A DNA stretch of 6,197 nucleotides from Nitriliruptorales bacterium (GTDB lineage Bacteria > Actinomycetota > Nitriliruptoria > Euzebyales > Egibacteraceae), in the NCBI GenBank assembly GCA_007133145.1, contig SLNF01000292.1:1-6197 (forward strand), read 5' to 3'. Positions 5,292 to 6,197 of this stretch are shown in pieces. The notes under the pieces are model-generated. The model was not told where the DNA came from and did no database searches. It saw only the letters and a list, made by a program, of their open reading frames with translations. A program made the position numbers and the translations under genes. Every line of letters starts with the position of its first letter. Within the stretch, counting starts at the first letter, position 1.

Positions 5292-6197
5292 ATGGAGACG
5301 ACCGCGCTGCCGACCCCGCCGGGTGAGCCCACCGCGGTGGCGGCCTGGGTGCGCACCCACCTCGCCGACTGCGTCGCCGACGAGCCCACGCCGTCGCCGG
5401 CCTTCCGCGGCGGGCAGAGCGCCGCCGACGCCGCCCTCGCCGCCTTCGACGTCGCCGGCTACGCCGCCGAGCGCAACGAGGTGTGGCCCGAGCACCGGCG
5501 GGGCGCCTCCCGCCTCTCGCCCTACATCCGCCACGGCCTGCTCGACCTGCCGCACCTGTGGGCGGCCGTCGCCGACGGGCCGGCGAAGGACCGCGACAAG
5601 TTCCGCGACGAGCTCGGCTGGCAGGAGTACGCGCGGCACCTCTACGCACGCCTCGGCCCGACGCTCGCCGCACCGCTGCGCGGCGAGCCGGTCCGCGGCG
5701 GCCGCGACGAGCACGACCCCTGGGACGGCCGCATGGCGTGCATGGCGCTCGCGACCTCGGAGCTGCGGCGCGACGGCTGGGTCGTCAATCAGGCGCGCAT
5801 GTGGCTCGCCTCGCAGTGGTCGGTGCGCCACGGCCGCGACTGGCGAGCCGGGGAGGAGGCGTTCTTCCGCCACCTCCTCGACGGCTCCCGGGCGGCGAAT
5901 CGCACCGGCTGGCAGTGGACCGTCGGCACCGGCAACGCCCGGCGCTACGGCTTCAGCCGGCGCCAGGTCGAGCGCCGCGCCCCGGGACTGTGCGCGACCT
6001 GCGCGCTCGCCGAGGCCTGCCCGGTGGAGGACTGGCCCGACGCCGGGCGCGACGCCCCACCGGTGGCCTCCCCCGACCCGCGGCTGCGCCGCGACCCCGA
6101 CCCCGAGGCCACCGGCGGGCCGGCGTCGCCGCGCATCGAGGGCGAGGCCGAGGCGGTGTGGCTCACCGCCGAGTCGCTCGGCGACGACGACCCCGCG
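5292..6197 (+). CDS. photolyase/cryptochrome-family FAD-binding protein, partial at 3' end
   Basis: 302 codons run to the window edge without a stop. After a short leader, residues 38-248 match the helical FAD-binding domain of photolyases: SRLSPYIRHGLL (73-84), FRDELGWQEYARHLY (104-118), DGWVVNQARMW (161-171), DWRAGEEAFF (183-192), HLLDGSRAANRTGWQW (194-209). By alignment to E. coli photolyase, E107, W110, N166, R169, D197 and N203 match Glu274, Trp277, Asn341, Arg344, Asp372 and Asn378. W184 and W207 match Trp359 and Trp382 of the electron-transfer chain. The third tryptophan (306) is not clearly placed (W144 is a candidate). C150, C234, C237 and C243 could bind an iron-sulfur cluster. The usual N-terminal antenna domain is absent, since tadA begins 156 bases upstream. 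A Pro/Asp/Arg-rich linker (249-287) leads to AVWLTAESLGDDDPA, which resembles the first strand of that antenna domain. The ATG is supported by GAGAGG five bases upstream. The role is probably light-driven DNA repair or blue-light sensing, but the substrate is unknown. Confidence 0.85.
   Translation, partial: METTALPTPPGEPTAVAAWVRTHLADCVADEPTPSPAFRGGQSAADAALAAFDVAGYAAERNEVWPEHRRGASRLSPYIRHGLLDLPHLWAAVADGPAKDRDKFRDELGWQEYARHLYARLGPTLAAPLRGEPVRGGRDEHDPWDGRMACMALATSELRRDGWVVNQARMWLASQWSVRHGRDWRAGEEAFFRHLLDGSRAANRTGWQWTVGTGNARRYGFSRRQVERRAPGLCATCALAEACPVEDWPDAGRDAPPVASPDPRLRRDPDPEATGGPASPRIEGEAEAVWLTAESLGDDDPA

Noticed and set aside
5136..5873. Long minus-strand N-terminal extension of the tadA frame (up to 246 extra residues)
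   Set aside because: It lies antisense to the photolyase-like gene, has low-complexity composition, and the GTG at 5135 has a strong ribosome binding site and gives the normal TadA length.

Overview
The window is very GC-rich (well over 70% by eye), with strong GC bias at third codon positions, GTG and ATG starts behind GGAGG-type ribosome binding sites, and tRNA genes without an encoded CCA end. It contains heme A synthase of the short one-domain type. Together these fit a chromosomal segment of a high-GC actinobacterium (Actinomycetota). The exact class cannot be fixed from the sequence alone. No insertion sequence, CRISPR array, prophage gene or integration scar was seen.

Layout from left to right: (1) tRNA-Ser(GGA) on the + strand, then about 310 bases without a convincing gene; (2) an iron-type (group III) alcohol dehydrogenase on +; (3) a hairpin between convergent ends, then a small DUF4190-like membrane protein on -; (4) a 145-base divergent control region, then heme A synthase ctaA on +; (5) an 85-residue unknown protein on - whose end overlaps the end of ctaA by 11 bases, with a perfect 8-bp inverted repeat upstream; (6) an aldo/keto reductase of the YghZ/L-glyceraldehyde-3-phosphate reductase type on -; (7) tRNA-Ser(CGA) on -; (8) tadA, the tRNA adenosine deaminase, on -, whose last four sense codons and stop codon are the first 15 bases of the tRNA-Ser gene; (9) a divergent control region, then a photolyase/cryptochrome-type FAD-binding protein on + that runs off the right edge.

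Most genes are housekeeping or general metabolism: respiratory cofactor synthesis (ctaA), decoding (two serine tRNAs, tadA), and aldehyde/alcohol redox (two unrelated oxidoreductases). They do not form an obvious single pathway. tadA, tRNA-Ser(CGA) and the aldo/keto reductase lie head to tail on one strand and could share a transcript.

The most interesting object is the last gene. It starts directly with the FAD-binding helical domain of photolyases, with no room for the usual N-terminal antenna domain. It carries four cysteines placed like the [4Fe-4S] ligands of FeS-type bacterial photolyases. Its last visible residues look like the start of a photolyase N-terminal alpha/beta domain, which suggests a circularly permuted photolyase-like protein. 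Other oddities are the tadA/tRNA overlap, an A at the discriminator position of tRNA-Ser(CGA), and an iron-ADH in which one of the usual metal ligands is glutamine.
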